From NCBI GenBank assembly GCA_029261165.1, contig JAJDBV010000070.1:1-55946 (forward strand): a stretch of DNA of 55,946 bases, given 5' to 3'. Position 1 is the first letter of the stretch. Each line of letters begins with the position of its first letter. The position numbers and the translations under genes are program-made. Below the pieces are notes generated by a model, which had not been told where the DNA came from, did not search any database, and saw only the letters and a program-made list of their open reading frames with translations. Source of the DNA: Nitrospirota bacterium. GTDB lineage: Bacteria > Nitrospirota > Nitrospiria > SBBL01 > JAADHI01. Of the stretch, positions 16,889-26,391 are shown piece after piece.

Positions 16889-18190
16889 TTAAAACGCCAT
16901 CACAAGCGATACGATGCCGTAATGGTTGCGGCCGGTTTGTGAGGAGGGGGTCTGTTGTATGGGGTTTTCAGAGCGATCCAGGTTCTTGATCCGCTCGTAT
17001 TGATACCGGAATGCGTAGGTCAGTTTTGCAGTATGAAGATAAACGAGGTCTCCACCGAATCTCCCGAACTCTTCCGGGGTCGGGGTGGAGAGGCCATGCC
17101 GCTCCCGATCAAAATCGATCCCGACCTTCCATTGTCTTGAAAGGGGGGTCGTCACCCTTGCAAAAAAATCGTCTGCGTCCGGCCCCATGTGATGGCCGAT
17201 AACCTCTCCACGATAAGTATAGCCTGAGGTATAAGTACCATGTCTATACCAGACCGGTCCGTCACTATTGATGTTGTTGTCTGCGTATTCGATTAAGAGA
17301 CTTTGCCCGTTGACGGTCCACTCAAGCCCTGTGAGGATGGCCGGTTTGCTTGGGCGAAAACCGGCTTCGTCTTCCCCGCCATATTCACCATAGATCTCCA
17401 GGCGATTTCCCGGCGATCCTCCTCCGACGGGAAGAGTGATCCTGAAATCGATACCGGCAAGCTCATTGACTTCAAATTTTCCGCCCTGGTTCGGGTCGCT
17501 GAAATAGATTGTAAAAAAGTCACTTAGGTCGAATGAAGGTCTCCCCCCGCCGCCGAAGATGGTGATCCGGGAAAACCCGATTGAGAGCCAGTTAAACGGG
17601 TGATAGTCGATTCTTAAGCCGGAGAGACGTGGCCGGGAGACATTACGGTTTGCCTCAAGTTCTGTCAGGAAAAAAGTTGCCTCAAAGGGGCCGAGGCCTG
17701 AGAGGGGTCCGGGAAGGTGAAAAGGCTTGTCAGACCCGAGTTGAACCAGGTCAAATGGAAAGGCATTGTTGGAGAGAATGAGCGCCCCATGACGCCCGGG
17801 ACCCCACCAGAGCGATTCACGCCCGACTTTCAGGACGAGGTTATTATCGACGATACGGACATAACCTCGACGGATGATGACATCGTCTTCTTCCCTTGAA
17901 TGCGTGGAAACCGGCTCAAGTAAAAAGGAGACATGGGCGTTCATCGTGGAACGGCTGGATAAGATATTTTGTATATTGAGCCGTTTGTCCCATCGATCTC
18001 CGAAATGATTTTCGCGTAAACGGTTTTCCTCACCCCCCAGGTCTACCCACCCGATTTCGGTTTTGAGTTGGTTGCTGGTTTCACTCTCTTCTGCGACGGA
18101 GTTGATCGGAGCAAGGAGGAGAAGCGTGAGGCAAATAAAAGTAAGCGAGGGGGTGAATCTGTATTTTAGAACGGACACCCTTATCCCCAC
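16889..18190 (-). CDS. Wzi-family capsule-assembly outer-membrane protein
   Basis: 433 residues from GTG 18190. An N-terminal signal peptide (hydrophobic FICLTLLLLAPINSVA) is followed by a beta-barrel-like sequence. The segment GRESLWWGPGRHGALILSNN is the hallmark of Wzi proteins, which anchor capsule to the outer membrane as an 18-strand barrel. Alternating aromatic strands continue to the terminal YGIVSLVMAF, which ends in Phe as barrel proteins do. Its start overlaps the ferredoxin stop by 10 nt. It shows that the glycan made by the upstream locus is probably surface-attached. A GTG at 18178 is another possible start. Confidence 0.85.
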   Translation of the reverse strand: MGIRVSVLKYRFTPSLTFICLTLLLLAPINSVAEESETSNQLKTEIGWVDLGGEENRLRENHFGDRWDKRLNIQNILSSRSTMNAHVSFLLEPVSTHSREEDDVIIRRGYVRIVDNNLVLKVGRESLWWGPGRHGALILSNNAFPFDLVQLGSDKPFHLPGPLSGLGPFEATFFLTELEANRNVSRPRLSGLRIDYHPFNWLSIGFSRITIFGGGGRPSFDLSDFFTIYFSDPNQGGKFEVNELAGIDFRITLPVGGGSPGNRLEIYGEYGGEDEAGFRPSKPAILTGLEWTVNGQSLLIEYADNNINSDGPVWYRHGTYTSGYTYRGEVIGHHMGPDADDFFARVTTPLSRQWKVGIDFDRERHGLSTPTPEEFGRFGGDLVYLHTAKLTYAFRYQYERIKNLDRSENPIQQTPSSQTGRNHYGIVSLVMAF

Positions 18191-18507
18191 ATCTCATCCG
18201 GTACGGCCAGGCGTTCGACCGGTCGCCCTTGGGTGATGTGTTCTTCCATGATTTCTTCGATATCAGAGGGCTTCACGCCCCGGTACCAGACGGCGTCCGG
18301 ATAGACCACCACGGTTGCTCCCATCGGACAAGGGCCCAGACAACTCGATTCAGTGACAAGAACTTGTCCGAAGAGTTCCTTCTTTTCCATCTCTTCATAA
18401 ATCGCAGGAATGATCTCCTCGCTCCCTTTTTCGCCGCAGGATCCACGGGGATTTCCTGGAGGTCGCTTTGTCGTGCAGACAAGAATGTGGTACTTCGGTT
18501 TCGGCAT
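18181..18507 (-). CDS. Thioredoxin-like [2Fe-2S] ferredoxin
   Basis: 108 residues. Cysteines at about 11, 24, 56 and 60 (ILVCTTKRPPG..., GSCGEKG, SSCLGPCPMGATVVVYP) are spaced as in the thioredoxin-fold [2Fe-2S] ferredoxins related to NuoE and the Azotobacter Shethna protein. VWYRGVKPSDIEEIMEEHI matches the C-terminal part of that family. Its electron partner is unknown. It overlaps the Wzi gene by 10 nt, so the two share a transcript, although no functional link is evident. Confidence 0.85.
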   Translation of the reverse strand: MPKPKYHILVCTTKRPPGNPRGSCGEKGSEEIIPAIYEEMEKKELFGQVLVTESSCLGPCPMGATVVVYPDAVWYRGVKPSDIEEIMEEHITQGRPVERLAVPDEMWG

Positions 18508-18609
18508 AAGATCTCCTTATATGGACGGGTGATACGTTTGGATTTTCATTTCAACAAAAGCTTCTATTTGTAGCATAGAGGTGCAATTCACTTCAATTGC
18601 AAGATCCTG

Positions 18610-18638
18610 TTGACAAAAAAAAAGTGAAGGCGTAGATT
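18610..18638 (+). promoter_or_regulatory. Sigma-70-like promoter for the zapB-like/zapA operon
   Basis: TTGACA (18610-18615), 17-bp spacer and TAGATT (18633-18638). The start codon at 18661 follows at a suitable distance, with a GAGG ribosome site between them. The box and spacing are near consensus, read by eye. Confidence 0.6.
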
Positions 18639-18660
18639 TAAGAAATATTTCGAGGATGCG

Positions 18661-18903
18661 ATGGAATTAGAGCAATTAGAAACCCTGGAGTCGCGTATCC
18701 AGGAGATGGTTGAGTTCATTAAGCGCCTGAAAAGTGAGAAGGCACAGTTGGAAGCAACGCTGGGTCGGCGCGAAGAAGAATTTCAATCTCTTCATGAGGA
18801 GCGCGGAAAGGTCCGTCTTCGGATCGAGGCCCTCGTGGGGAAGCTGGATCATCTTGAAAAAGACGTATGCGTCCCGGATGAGGAAGCGCTGATTGAGGAA
18901 TAA
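18661..18903 (+). CDS. Small coiled-coil protein, ZapB-like
   Basis: 80 residues that are almost wholly heptad-patterned (LEQLETLESRIQEMVEFIKR, LKSEKAQLEATL), i.e. one long coiled coil, as in ZapB and related division proteins. Placement directly before zapA, with which it overlaps by 11 nt, supports a role at the division septum. Coiled coils give weak homology evidence, so the name rests mainly on size, pattern and position. Confidence 0.65.
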   Translation: MELEQLETLESRIQEMVEFIKRLKSEKAQLEATLGRREEEFQSLHEERGKVRLRIEALVGKLDHLEKDVCVPDEEALIEE

Positions 18904-19198
18904 ACTTCAGGTCGACATCTTTGGACAGAAGTATACCTTAAAGGGGGATGCTGACGAGGAATATGTTAAACGCCTGGCTTCCTATGTCGATCAAAAGATG
19001 AATGAAATGGCGGCGCATACGCCGGACAATCTATTTTCAAAGCTGGCGATTCTCACCTCGATTAACATTACACATGAACTCTTCCAGTTGAAAGCGGACC
19101 AGAAGGAGCGTGCCGCTGTAATTGGGGGAAAGACGCAGGACCTTATTGAGAGTATAGAAGAACAGTTTGAAGCTTTTAAATTGGAGGACCTGTCCTGA
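18893..19198 (+). CDS. zapA: Cell division protein ZapA
   Basis: 101 residues. The N-terminal globular part (VDIFGQKYTLKGDADEEYVK, then RLASYVDQKMNEMA) is the conserved ZapA domain, and the C-terminal half is the coiled coil used for tetramer formation. ZapA cross-links FtsZ filaments at the Z-ring. The start is TTG 18893, inside the end of the preceding gene; no ATG lies in a suitable place. A 6S RNA gene follows, the arrangement seen in many proteobacteria and relatives. Confidence 0.88.
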   Translation: MRNKLQVDIFGQKYTLKGDADEEYVKRLASYVDQKMNEMAAHTPDNLFSKLAILTSINITHELFQLKADQKERAAVIGGKTQDLIESIEEQFEAFKLEDLS

Positions 19199-19225
19199 TT
19201 CCGCAATCGCAAAATCAGGATGTTC

Positions 19226-19254
19226 TTGAAATTTAGCCTTAACTTTGATAGGAT
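19226..19254 (+). promoter_or_regulatory. Promoter of the 6S RNA gene
   Basis: TTGAAA (19226-19231), 17-bp spacer and TAGGAT (19249-19254) place a start near 19261, just before the closing stem of the 6S RNA. Confidence 0.5.
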
Positions 19255-19261
19255 TTTGACA

Positions 19262-19450
19262 GATTAAAGGGTGTCCCTGCCTTGTGCGTAGGTGGTTTGT
19301 CTTCAAACCTAACAACGACAGCAAGGGGGCCGAGTCCAAGGAGACTGTGTGCACGTTCCGCCCCAAGTGGAAAAGCCTAACGTCTTCGTCTTGGTGCCCA
19401 CCTAATTACCCGGGTTTGAGCTGATCGCCCTTACGGCAATGCGGGGACCT
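19262..19450 (+). ncRNA. ssrS: 6S RNA
   Basis: About 185 nt between zapA and rarA, the classical location. The 5' end (GGTGTCCCTGC from 19269) pairs with the 3' end (GCGGGGACC, 19441-19449), and GTAGGTGG near 19288 pairs with CCCACCTA near 19400, giving the long closing stem. A large internal bulge with GGGCCGAGTCC and CGTTCCGCCCC-like strands resembles the open-promoter mimic that traps sigma-70 RNA polymerase. TTTTGTTTT after the closing stem would end transcription. Exact ends are estimated. Confidence 0.85.
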
Positions 19451-19493
19451 TTTGTTTTAATCCGGGTCATTTCCTGGATCTATTCCAGATAAA

Positions 19494-19517
19494 CTGCTGT
19501 TTCGTCTGAAACAGCAG
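19494..19517 (+). promoter_or_regulatory. 10-bp perfect hairpin in the rarA leader
   Basis: CTGCTGTTTC (19494-19503) and GAAACAGCAG (19508-19517) form a perfect stem with a 4-base loop. No T-run follows, so it is a leader structure or part of an extended terminator for the 6S RNA. It lies 44 bp before the rarA start. Confidence 0.4.
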
Positions 19518-19560
19518 CGCGCCGGTCCTCACACTACTACTCCTTAAGAATAGAGGTCGT

Positions 19561-20862
19561 ATGGCTTACCCTCTTGACGCAGCCTCTCCTTTGGCTTGGC
19601 GATTGCGCCCACGGGATTTCTCGGAGTTCCTTGGGCAAGAACATCTTATGGCCCCGCAAAAGTTTTTGCGCCGTGCCATCGCGGCGGATCGGGTTTCCTC
19701 ACTCATTCTTTTTGGGCCGCCGGGCTGCGGTAAGACAGGCTTGGCGCATTTGATTGCGAGATACAGCAAGGCGGTTTTTTCTGATTTAAACGCCGTTACC
19801 TCCGGCATCGCTGACATACGTCGGGTCATTGCTGCGGCACGAAAGGAAAAGGCCGCATCAGGACGAAAAACCCTCCTGCTGATTGATGAAATACACCGCT
19901 TCAACAAGGTGCAGCAGTCGGCCCTCCTCCCCGATGTCGAGAAGGGGAACATTACGCTTGTCGGTGCCTCCACGCAGAACCCCTTCTTTTCGATTATTCC
20001 TGCCTTGGCTTCACGGTCTCAAATTGTGGAGCTCAAGCCGCTTCCGGATGAAGCCCTTCAAGGTTTGATTCGTCGGGCGATCCAAGATCCGGAACGCGGA
20101 TTTGGAAAATTAAAGATTCAACTCTCAAAAGAGGCGGAGCATCATCTCATTCAGATGACCGAAGGGGATGCCCGACGGCTTTTCAATGCCTTTGAAATCG
20201 GCGTGGCGACGACGCCCCCCGATGCGGAGGGCGTCGTCCATTTTGATCTTACTGTCGCAGAGGAATCGATTCAGAAGAAGGGCCTGGTCTATGAGAATAA
20301 AGAGAGCCACTATGACACGATTTCTGCCTTTATCAAAAGTATGCGGGGTTCGGATCCGGACGCGGCGGTTTATTGGCTGGCAAAAATGATTTATGCGGGG
20401 GAGGATCCCCTTTTTATCGCCCGACGCTTGATGATTTGTGCTGCCGAGGATGTGGGAAATGCAGACCCCGAAGCCCTTTGCGTGGCGGTCTCAGCCTTTC
20501 ATGCCCTGGAGGCGATTGGAATGCCGGAGGGGAGAATTCCCCTGGCAGAGGCGACCATCTATATTGCCACCGCGCCGAAGAGCAACGCCTCTTATCTCGC
20601 AATAGACGCGGCACTTGATGATATCTCGTCGGGCCGCGTGATGGCAGTTCCCGCGCCGCTTCAAGATGCCCATTATCCCGGCGCGAAACGCCTGGGAAGA
20701 GGCACAGGCTATCTCTATCCGCATGACGACCCGGACCATCACATCTCCCAGAAGTATCTTCCTGAGAAGAGGGAGTTTTATAGGCCGTCAAATCAGGGGA
20801 GAGAGAAGGAAATCGCCGAGCGGCTTCGGTGCTGGCGTGAGAAAGGCAAGGCGCGTTTGTAG
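19561..20862 (+). CDS. rarA: Replication-associated recombination protein A (RarA/MgsA), AAA ATPase
   Basis: 433 residues. The N-terminus PLAWRLRPRDFSEFLGQEHL, the Walker A motif GPPGCGKTG, the Walker B motif LLIDEIHRFNK and the sensor ASTQNPFFSI are exactly as in the RarA/WRNIP1 family. The C-terminal tetramerisation region includes YWLAKMIYAGEDPLFIARRL and the ending YLPEKREFYRP. It acts at stalled replication forks with the clamp-loader machinery. ATG 19561 follows a weak GAGGT site. Confidence 0.93.
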   Translation: MAYPLDAASPLAWRLRPRDFSEFLGQEHLMAPQKFLRRAIAADRVSSLILFGPPGCGKTGLAHLIARYSKAVFSDLNAVTSGIADIRRVIAAARKEKAASGRKTLLLIDEIHRFNKVQQSALLPDVEKGNITLVGASTQNPFFSIIPALASRSQIVELKPLPDEALQGLIRRAIQDPERGFGKLKIQLSKEAEHHLIQMTEGDARRLFNAFEIGVATTPPDAEGVVHFDLTVAEESIQKKGLVYENKESHYDTISAFIKSMRGSDPDAAVYWLAKMIYAGEDPLFIARRLMICAAEDVGNADPEALCVAVSAFHALEAIGMPEGRIPLAEATIYIATAPKSNASYLAIDAALDDISSGRVMAVPAPLQDAHYPGAKRLGRGTGYLYPHDDPDHHISQKYLPEKREFYRPSNQGREKEIAERLRCWREKGKARL

Positions 20863-20910
20863 GGAACCGTTCGCAGACGGTGAAAGCTTTTAGTCGTGCC
20901 TGAAGCCGTT

Positions 20911-20983
20911 ATTCCCGTCTACGCGGGAATCCATAAGCCCCACATTTTGAACAAACTGGATTCCCGGTTAGACATTCGGGAAT
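20911..20983. repeat. Pair of REP-like ATTCCCG...CGGGAAT hairpins
   Basis: Two short inverted repeats built on the same arms, ATTCCCG/CGGGAAT, at 20911-20930 and 20960-20983 in the gap between rarA and xseA. This type of sequence recurs many times in numerous bacterial genomes as a REP-like intergenic repeat. It may also act as a transcription or mRNA-stability boundary. Confidence 0.5.
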
Positions 20984-21036
20984 GGCGCATTGCAATTTTT
21001 TAGCATTTTGTTTGGGTTTCCGAAGGAGAAGGTTGT

Positions 21037-22428
21037 ATGGTTCAGACCGATCGGCCGGGGCACAAGATCCTCAAGGTTCACGAATTGACGACCCGCATTC
21101 GTGTGGAAACGGAACGGACATTTTCCAATGTCTGGGTCGAAGGCGAAGTTGTCGACCTGAGATCGCCGTCCTCCGGCCATCTTTATTTTGTACTAAAAGA
21201 TGCTGCCGCCCAGATCAGGGCGATTATCTTCCGGGCGCATGGACGTTTTCTGAAGTTTACCCCGAAAGAGGGAAAATCGGTCCTGATTCGAGGACATCTC
21301 ACCTTTTACGAGGCACGCGGTGAATACCAACTGATCGTAGACTATATTGAGCCGAGGGGGAGTGGAGCCCTTCAGGCCGCTTTTGAGGCCTTGAAAGCTT
21401 ATCTTCGTCGGGAAGGCCTTTTTAAGGTCGAGCGGAAAAAGCCGATTCCTCAATTTCTCACACGAATCGGTCTCCTGACTTCACCCACCGGGGCCGCCCT
21501 CCAGGACATTCTCAAGGTCTTTCAGGAGGCCAAGCTCCCAATCCAAATTATCGTTTATCCCGTTGCCGTCCAGGGAGAGGGCGCTCCCGGGGAAATTGTG
21601 GAGACATTGGATGCCGTGAACCGTATTCCTTCCTCGCAACAGCCTGATCTTCTGATCCTGACGCGTGGCGGTGGATCACTTGAAGATCTTGCCGCATTTA
21701 ATGAGGAGGGGGTGGCGCGTGCGATCTCCCGGTCTGAGCTTCCGGTGATGACGGCCATTGGACATGAAACAGATACGACGATTTCTGATTATGTGTCGGA
21801 CCTGCATGTTCCTACCCCATCAATTGCTGCGGAAACAGTGGCCCGGCGTGTCCGGTCGATATTGGAGCAGTTTACGTGCCTGGATCAAGACTTGATACGT
21901 TTGATGCGGACGAAAATTGAAGGCGCGCAAAACCAGCTGAAGGTCGCATTACGGCTTCTCAGTGATCCGACTCGACGGATCGGCCATGTCCGGGATCAGC
22001 TGACCCAATTACGCATCCGCCTTCATCAGGCCATGGTGCGGACACTAGAGGCGCGCCGGGGGAGACTTATCCAAGGCCGCCAGGGGCTCTTTCATCTGAA
22101 CCCGATAGACCGCCTCCAGGAATTCAGACAGCGACTTGACCAGGTCAACCGGCAACTGCTCAAAGAGGGGAGGGTCTTCATCTCCCGGGAGCGAAGCACG
22201 CTCCTGGCTCAGATGGAACAATTGCATCTCTTAAGTCCCTTAAATATCCTGAGTCGGGGCTATAGCATTACCCAGAAACTGCCTTCTCTGAAGATTATCC
22301 GGGATGCCGCAGAGGTGAGTGAGGGCGATCGTCTTCGATTGGCGTTCCATCAGGGGAGAGTGACTTGTACTGTCGTCGAAAAAGACGCGGCCTCTTCTCC
22401 TTTAAACGGGGTGGACAAAAAATCGTGA
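21037..22428 (+). CDS. xseA: Exodeoxyribonuclease VII large subunit
   Basis: 463 residues. The N-terminal OB fold (ILKVHELTTRIRVETERTFS, NVWVEGEVVDLRSPSSGHLY) is followed by the catalytic domain with RIGLLTSPTGAALQDIL, the diagnostic TRGGGSLEDLAAFNEE and AIGHETDTTISDYVSDLHVP TPS, then a long coiled coil and the C-terminal LSRGYSIT. With XseB it degrades single-stranded DNA to oligonucleotides without needing a metal ion. GGAGAAGG precedes the ATG. The stop overlaps the yjbQ start by one base; xseB follows after a repeat element. Confidence 0.94.
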   Translation: MVQTDRPGHKILKVHELTTRIRVETERTFSNVWVEGEVVDLRSPSSGHLYFVLKDAAAQIRAIIFRAHGRFLKFTPKEGKSVLIRGHLTFYEARGEYQLIVDYIEPRGSGALQAAFEALKAYLRREGLFKVERKKPIPQFLTRIGLLTSPTGAALQDILKVFQEAKLPIQIIVYPVAVQGEGAPGEIVETLDAVNRIPSSQQPDLLILTRGGGSLEDLAAFNEEGVARAISRSELPVMTAIGHETDTTISDYVSDLHVPTPSIAAETVARRVRSILEQFTCLDQDLIRLMRTKIEGAQNQLKVALRLLSDPTRRIGHVRDQLTQLRIRLHQAMVRTLEARRGRLIQGRQGLFHLNPIDRLQEFRQRLDQVNRQLLKEGRVFISRERSTLLAQMEQLHLLSPLNILSRGYSITQKLPSLKIIRDAAEVSEGDRLRLAFHQGRVTCTVVEKDAASSPLNGVDKKS

Positions 22429-22859
22429 TGAGGCAGATGACCGGTGAGATCACAATGAAGACCTCTGGCCGGAAGCTCTATGATCTGACCGAAAAAGTTG
22501 ATTCATGGACGAAGGCAAACTCAATTGAAACCGGCCTTCTGACGCTTTATATCCGTCATACTTCGGCCTCGTTATTGATCCAGGAGAACCATGACCCAGA
22601 GGTGCTTCTGGACATGGAGCGTTTCTTTGACCGGCTGGTTCCTCAGGGGGACCCGCTTTTCCGCCATACGACGGAAGGGCCGGATGATATGCCGGCACAT
22701 ATCCGCGCGGCCTTGACGGCGACTTCGCTGGCCGTTCCGGTCCAAGGCGGTCGGCTTGCCCTCGGCACCTGGCAGGGGATTTTCCTCTATGAGCACCGCA
22801 CCGCCGGACATCTCAGAACGGTGCTGACCCATCTTATCGGCGAAGAAACGGTGATGTAA
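22428..22859 (+). CDS. YjbQ-family protein (UPF0047)
   Basis: 143 residues. The family signature is clear: LLTLYIRHTSASLLIQENHD, then HIRAALTATSLAVPV and GTWQGIFLYEHRTAGH, with the metal-binding His residues. Members have thiamine-phosphate synthase activity in vitro; the cellular role is uncertain. ATG 22428 shares its A with the xseA stop, so the pair is coupled; ATG 22437 is an alternative. The stop codon (22857-22859) lies inside the terminal repeat of the downstream dispersed element. Confidence 0.88.
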   Translation: MRQMTGEITMKTSGRKLYDLTEKVDSWTKANSIETGLLTLYIRHTSASLLIQENHDPEVLLDMERFFDRLVPQGDPLFRHTTEGPDDMPAHIRAALTATSLAVPVQGGRLALGTWQGIFLYEHRTAGHLRTVLTHLIGEETVM

Positions 22860-22996
22860 CTGCTCAGGTCACTCATCTTTTCCTCCATGGCGGCGTGGCT
22901 GCGGTGCTCGAATCCTCACGTATAGACACATACGCTGTGGTTCTGCGCGCCTCGCGCCTTGCCCTGGAGAAAAATCCAAGCAACCTGAGCAGTTAC
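22856..22996 (+). repeat. Dispersed inverted-repeat element, copy 1
   Basis: 141 bp with 14-bp perfect terminal inverted repeats (22856-22869 GTAACTGCTCAGGT; 22983-22996 the reverse complement). The interior contains CTCGAATCCTCACGTAT, CATACGCTGTGGTTCTGCG and CCTCGCGCCTTGCCCT, shared with the copies at 27165, 35406 and 37898. The left end supplies the TAA of yjbQ. It separates xseA-yjbQ from xseB. Confidence 0.8.
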
Positions 22997-23108
22997 GTCG
23001 GGCCTTATTCCTTATTCCGAAATTAAAAAAGACGAATTGAAAAAGGACTTGACCTCTTGTTGCCTCCTTGTATACTCTCAGGAGTAGATTTTATCTTATG
23101 GAGCTGGA

Positions 23109-23369
23109 GTGGCGCACCTAAAGTTTGAAGAGGCTCTCTCCCGTCTGGAAGAGGCAGTTAAGTTGCTGGAAAAAGGGGACCTTCCCCTGGAGGACTCTCT
23201 CAAGGTTTTTGAGGACGGGATCCGGTCTTCGAAAAATTGTCTCAAAGTGCTGGAAGAGGCCGAAAAGAAGGTCGAGGTTCTCGTTCAGGACAGGAAGAGA
23301 AAAAAGCGCATGCGCTCCCTTGATCTTGTGGAAAACCATCCGACGGAAGGAACCGCATCAAATGAGTAA
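23109..23369 (+). CDS. xseB: Exodeoxyribonuclease VII small subunit
   Basis: 86 residues from GTG 23109. The whole conserved core is visible (KFEEALSRLEEAVKLLEKGD, then LPLEDSLKVFEDG and LEEAEKKVEVL), a helical hairpin that binds the coiled coil of XseA. About 20 C-terminal residues are extra. It overlaps ispA by 8 nt. The separation from xseA by yjbQ and a repeat element is unusual but the function should be unaffected. Confidence 0.92.
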   Translation: MAHLKFEEALSRLEEAVKLLEKGDLPLEDSLKVFEDGIRSSKNCLKVLEEAEKKVEVLVQDRKRKKRMRSLDLVENHPTEGTASNE

Positions 23370-24372
23370 GGAGAGGGCGGTGTCTCCCAGGGCCGTGGCC
23401 TCTCCTTCCGCTTCTGAGGCGCCAGACATCCTGCCCTCAGGGAATAAGGTTTTGAATGGATCAGGGCACACGGCGCTGGATCCGCTTCAGGTCTATCTGG
23501 CGCAGCGAAAGGAAGAGGTCGATCGCCTCCTTCAGTCGTATTTGCCGAGGACCTCATGTGAACCGGCATTGATCCATGAGGCGGTTCGGTATTCCTTGTT
23601 TGCCGGCGGGAAGCGGCTTCGGCCGATTCTTTGTATCGCGGCATGCGAAGCGGTGGAAGGAAATGTTGCGCGGGCCCTTCCCTTTGCGGCTGCGATTGAG
23701 CTGATGCACACCTATTCCCTGATCCATGACGATCTCCCTGCTATGGACAACGACACCTATCGACGTGGGAAACTGACCAACCATAAGATGTTCAGTGAAA
23801 GTACCGCAATTCTGGCGGGAGATGCCCTTTTAACCGCGACCTTTACCATGCTGGCCGAAAAAGGTTTAAGCGGGTCGATTTCTCCAAGGCGGATTCTATC
23901 CATCATCCTGGAACTGGGTGCGGCGTGTGGAAGTGCAGGCATGGTGGGGGGGCAGTTGCTTGATATCGCCTCCCAGGGAGGGGAAGAGATTAATCTGGAT
24001 AAACTGGTAAAAATTCACTCGCTTAAAACAGGGGCATTATTTCGAGCCTCTATCCGGATGGGTGGCATACTGGGGAGCGCCGGTCCCAAGAAGCTGACCG
24101 CTTTGACCCGCTTTGGTGAGAAGGCGGGCCTGGCCTTTCAGATTGCCGACGATATTCTCGATGTGGAGGGAGATGCCGCCTTAATGGGAAAATCGGTCGG
24201 CCAGGACCAATCGAAAGAAAAATGGACTTATCCCGGATTTTTGGGTCTGGCGCGTGCAAAGAAAGAGGCGGAAACACTCGTTGAGGATGCCTTGGCCGCA
24301 CTGGAACGCTTTGGTTCAGAGGCGGATCCCTTACGGCAGATTGCAAAATACATGGTGGATCGGAAAAAGTAG
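23362..24372 (+). CDS. ispA: Short-chain polyprenyl diphosphate synthase (farnesyl/geranylgeranyl type)
   Basis: 336 residues from ATG 23362. The motifs are GGKRLRPILC (IPP binding), the first aspartate-rich motif LIHDDLPAMDND, GDALLTATF, GGQLLDI, KTGALFRASI and the second aspartate-rich motif FQIADDILDVEGD, ending with GKSVGQDQSKEKWTYP. This is the IspA-like class; the sequence does not decide between C15 and C20 product. About 45 low-complexity N-terminal residues precede the normal start of the family, so an internal start is possible. It sits between xseB and dxs, a common isoprenoid arrangement. Confidence 0.92.
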   Translation: MSKERAVSPRAVASPSASEAPDILPSGNKVLNGSGHTALDPLQVYLAQRKEEVDRLLQSYLPRTSCEPALIHEAVRYSLFAGGKRLRPILCIAACEAVEGNVARALPFAAAIELMHTYSLIHDDLPAMDNDTYRRGKLTNHKMFSESTAILAGDALLTATFTMLAEKGLSGSISPRRILSIILELGAACGSAGMVGGQLLDIASQGGEEINLDKLVKIHSLKTGALFRASIRMGGILGSAGPKKLTALTRFGEKAGLAFQIADDILDVEGDAALMGKSVGQDQSKEKWTYPGFLGLARAKKEAETLVEDALAALERFGSEADPLRQIAKYMVDRKK

Positions 24373-24423
24373 CATAGCGTTACGTAATGTGAATATTTGT
24401 TGGGTAAAAAGGAAATAGCCTAG

Positions 24424-26391
24424 ATGCGGTTACTAGATAAAATAGACGCGCCGAGTGATCTGAAGAAGATTCCAAGGGAAGCGCTTCCTCAATTGGCCCA
24501 GGAGATTCGTGATGAGATCCTCCGGGTCATTTCCGGAAAGGGAGGCCATCTTGGGGCAAGCCTCGGGGCAGTTGAGCTTACGATTGCACTGCATACCTGT
24601 TTCGACGCTCCTCAGGATCGGCTTGTCTGGGATGTGGGTCATCAGGCATATCCCCACAAGTTATTGACCGGAAGGCGAGAGCAGTTTTCGACTTTAAGGG
24701 AATATCAGGGAATCAGCGGGTTTCTCTCCAGGGCGGAAAGTCCCTACGATACCTTCGGCGCAGGCCATGCCGGAACGTCTATTTCAGCAGCGCTCGGGAT
24801 GGCAGAGGCGCGTGATCATCATGAGGAGAAATACCATGTAATCGCCATTATCGGGGACGGTTCAATGACCGCCGGAATGGCCTATGAAGCACTCAATCAT
24901 GCCGGGGCCTTGAAGCGGAACCTCATTGTCATCCTGAACGACAATGAGATGTCGATTTCAGAAAACGTCGGTGCCTTTTCCGCATATTTGAACCGGATTA
25001 TTACTGGGCCGCTCTACACAAAGGTCAAGAGTGAGACGACAACCCTGCTGAAGAATATACCGAAGATCGGTGGGCCGATGCTGAAGGCGGCCAAGCGCGC
25101 CGAAGAATCGGTCAAGGGCATGATTGTCCCCGGACATCTTTTTGAGGAGCTCGGATTTCGATATATCGGCCCGATTGACGGGCATCGACTGGATCACCTC
25201 TTGACCACGTTTGACAACGTCAAGCAACTGGATGGTCCCCTGTTGATCCATGTCATCACAAAAAAGGGCAAGGGCTTTCCTCCGGCGGAAGCCGACCCGG
25301 CGGCATTTCATGGGACCTCTGCTTTCGATTTATCGACCGGTATCGGGAAAAAGAAGGGAGGCATCCCATCCTATACCAGCATCTTCTCTAAAGCGCTCAT
25401 CCGGCTGGCCGAGCAGAATTCAGAAATCGTTGCAATCACGGCCGCAATGCCTGCGGGAACGGGCCTGAGTGGGTTCGCAAAGGCCTTTCCAGGCCGTTTT
25501 TATGATGTCGGCATTTCGGAGCAACACGCGGTGACGATGGCCGCCGGTATGGCAGCCGATGGGCTTCGTCCGGTCGTGGCCATCTATTCAACTTTTTTAC
25601 AGCGTGCTTTTGACCAGATTGTCCACGATGTGGCCTTGCAGAACCTGCCGGTTGTTTTTTGCCTCGACCGGGCAGGACTGGTTGGTGCCGATGGTCCGAC
25701 ACACAACGGGGTCTTCGACATCTCCTACCTGAGAGGGATCCCGAATATGACGCTCATGGCTCCCAAGGATGAGAATGAATTACAACACATGCTGGCCACG
25801 GCGCTAAAGCATCAGGGTCCGGTCGCCATCCGCTACCCCAGGGGAGAAGGGATCGGTGTTCCACTTGACGAGAGAATGATGGTCCTCCCGATCGGGAAGG
25901 GGGAGGTCCTCAGGGGAGACCTGGTGAAAAAATGGGATGTTGGCCTGGTCGCGATTGGGAATATGGTCCATGCCGCGTTGGAGGCCGCAAGCATCCTGGA
26001 GGGGGTAGGCATTGTCGCCGGTGTTGTGAATGCCCGATACATCAAACCGATTGACCGCGAGTTGCTTGTGGCCGTCGCAAAGCGGTGCTCCAAGATGATT
26101 ACGCTGGAGGAGCAGGTACTGGCGGGTGGATTTGGCGAGTCGGTACTTGCTTCTCTTGAGGGTGATAAAATTGAGAAAGGTGCGCCGCAGGTTGATGTCA
26201 GACGGATTGGGCTCCCGGATCAATTTATCGAGCACGGCGCGCAGAAAATTCTACATAAAAATAATGGCTTGGACCCTGAAAGCATCTCCAGCCTGGCGAT
26301 TGATTTTGTCGGAGGACGGACAAAAACTCTCCTTCGGGAACCCGGGGCGGGAAGCGGTCTCCGATCTCCTAAAGCAGCCGTTCGAAAATAA
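24424..26391 (+). CDS. dxs: 1-deoxy-D-xylulose-5-phosphate synthase
   Basis: 655 residues. The first step of the MEP isoprenoid pathway condenses pyruvate with glyceraldehyde 3-phosphate using ThDP. Visible features are [35 protein letters not shown], the ThDP motif [20 protein letters not shown] ending in [23 protein letters not shown], and [20 protein letters not shown] followed by [15 protein letters not shown]. The C-terminus is about 20 residues longer than usual and basic. Together with ispA it supplies undecaprenyl and quinone precursors. Confidence 0.95.
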   Translation: MRLLDKIDAPSDLKKIPREALPQLAQEIRDEILRVISGKGGHLGASLGAVELTIALHTCFDAPQDRLVWDVGHQAYPHKLLTGRREQFSTLREYQGISGFLSRAESPYDTFGAGHAGTSISAALGMAEARDHHEEKYHVIAIIGDGSMTAGMAYEALNHAGALKRNLIVILNDNEMSISENVGAFSAYLNRIITGPLYTKVKSETTTLLKNIPKIGGPMLKAAKRAEESVKGMIVPGHLFEELGFRYIGPIDGHRLDHLLTTFDNVKQLDGPLLIHVITKKGKGFPPAEADPAAFHGTSAFDLSTGIGKKKGGIPSYTSIFSKALIRLAEQNSEIVAITAAMPAGTGLSGFAKAFPGRFYDVGISEQHAVTMAAGMAADGLRPVVAIYSTFLQRAFDQIVHDVALQNLPVVFCLDRAGLVGADGPTHNGVFDISYLRGIPNMTLMAPKDENELQHMLATALKHQGPVAIRYPRGEGIGVPLDERMMVLPIGKGEVLRGDLVKKWDVGLVAIGNMVHAALEAASILEGVGIVAGVVNARYIKPIDRELLVAVAKRCSKMITLEEQVLAGGFGESVLASLEGDKIEKGAPQVDVRRIGLPDQFIEHGAQKILHKNNGLDPESISSLAIDFVGGRTKTLLREPGAGSGLRSPKAAVRK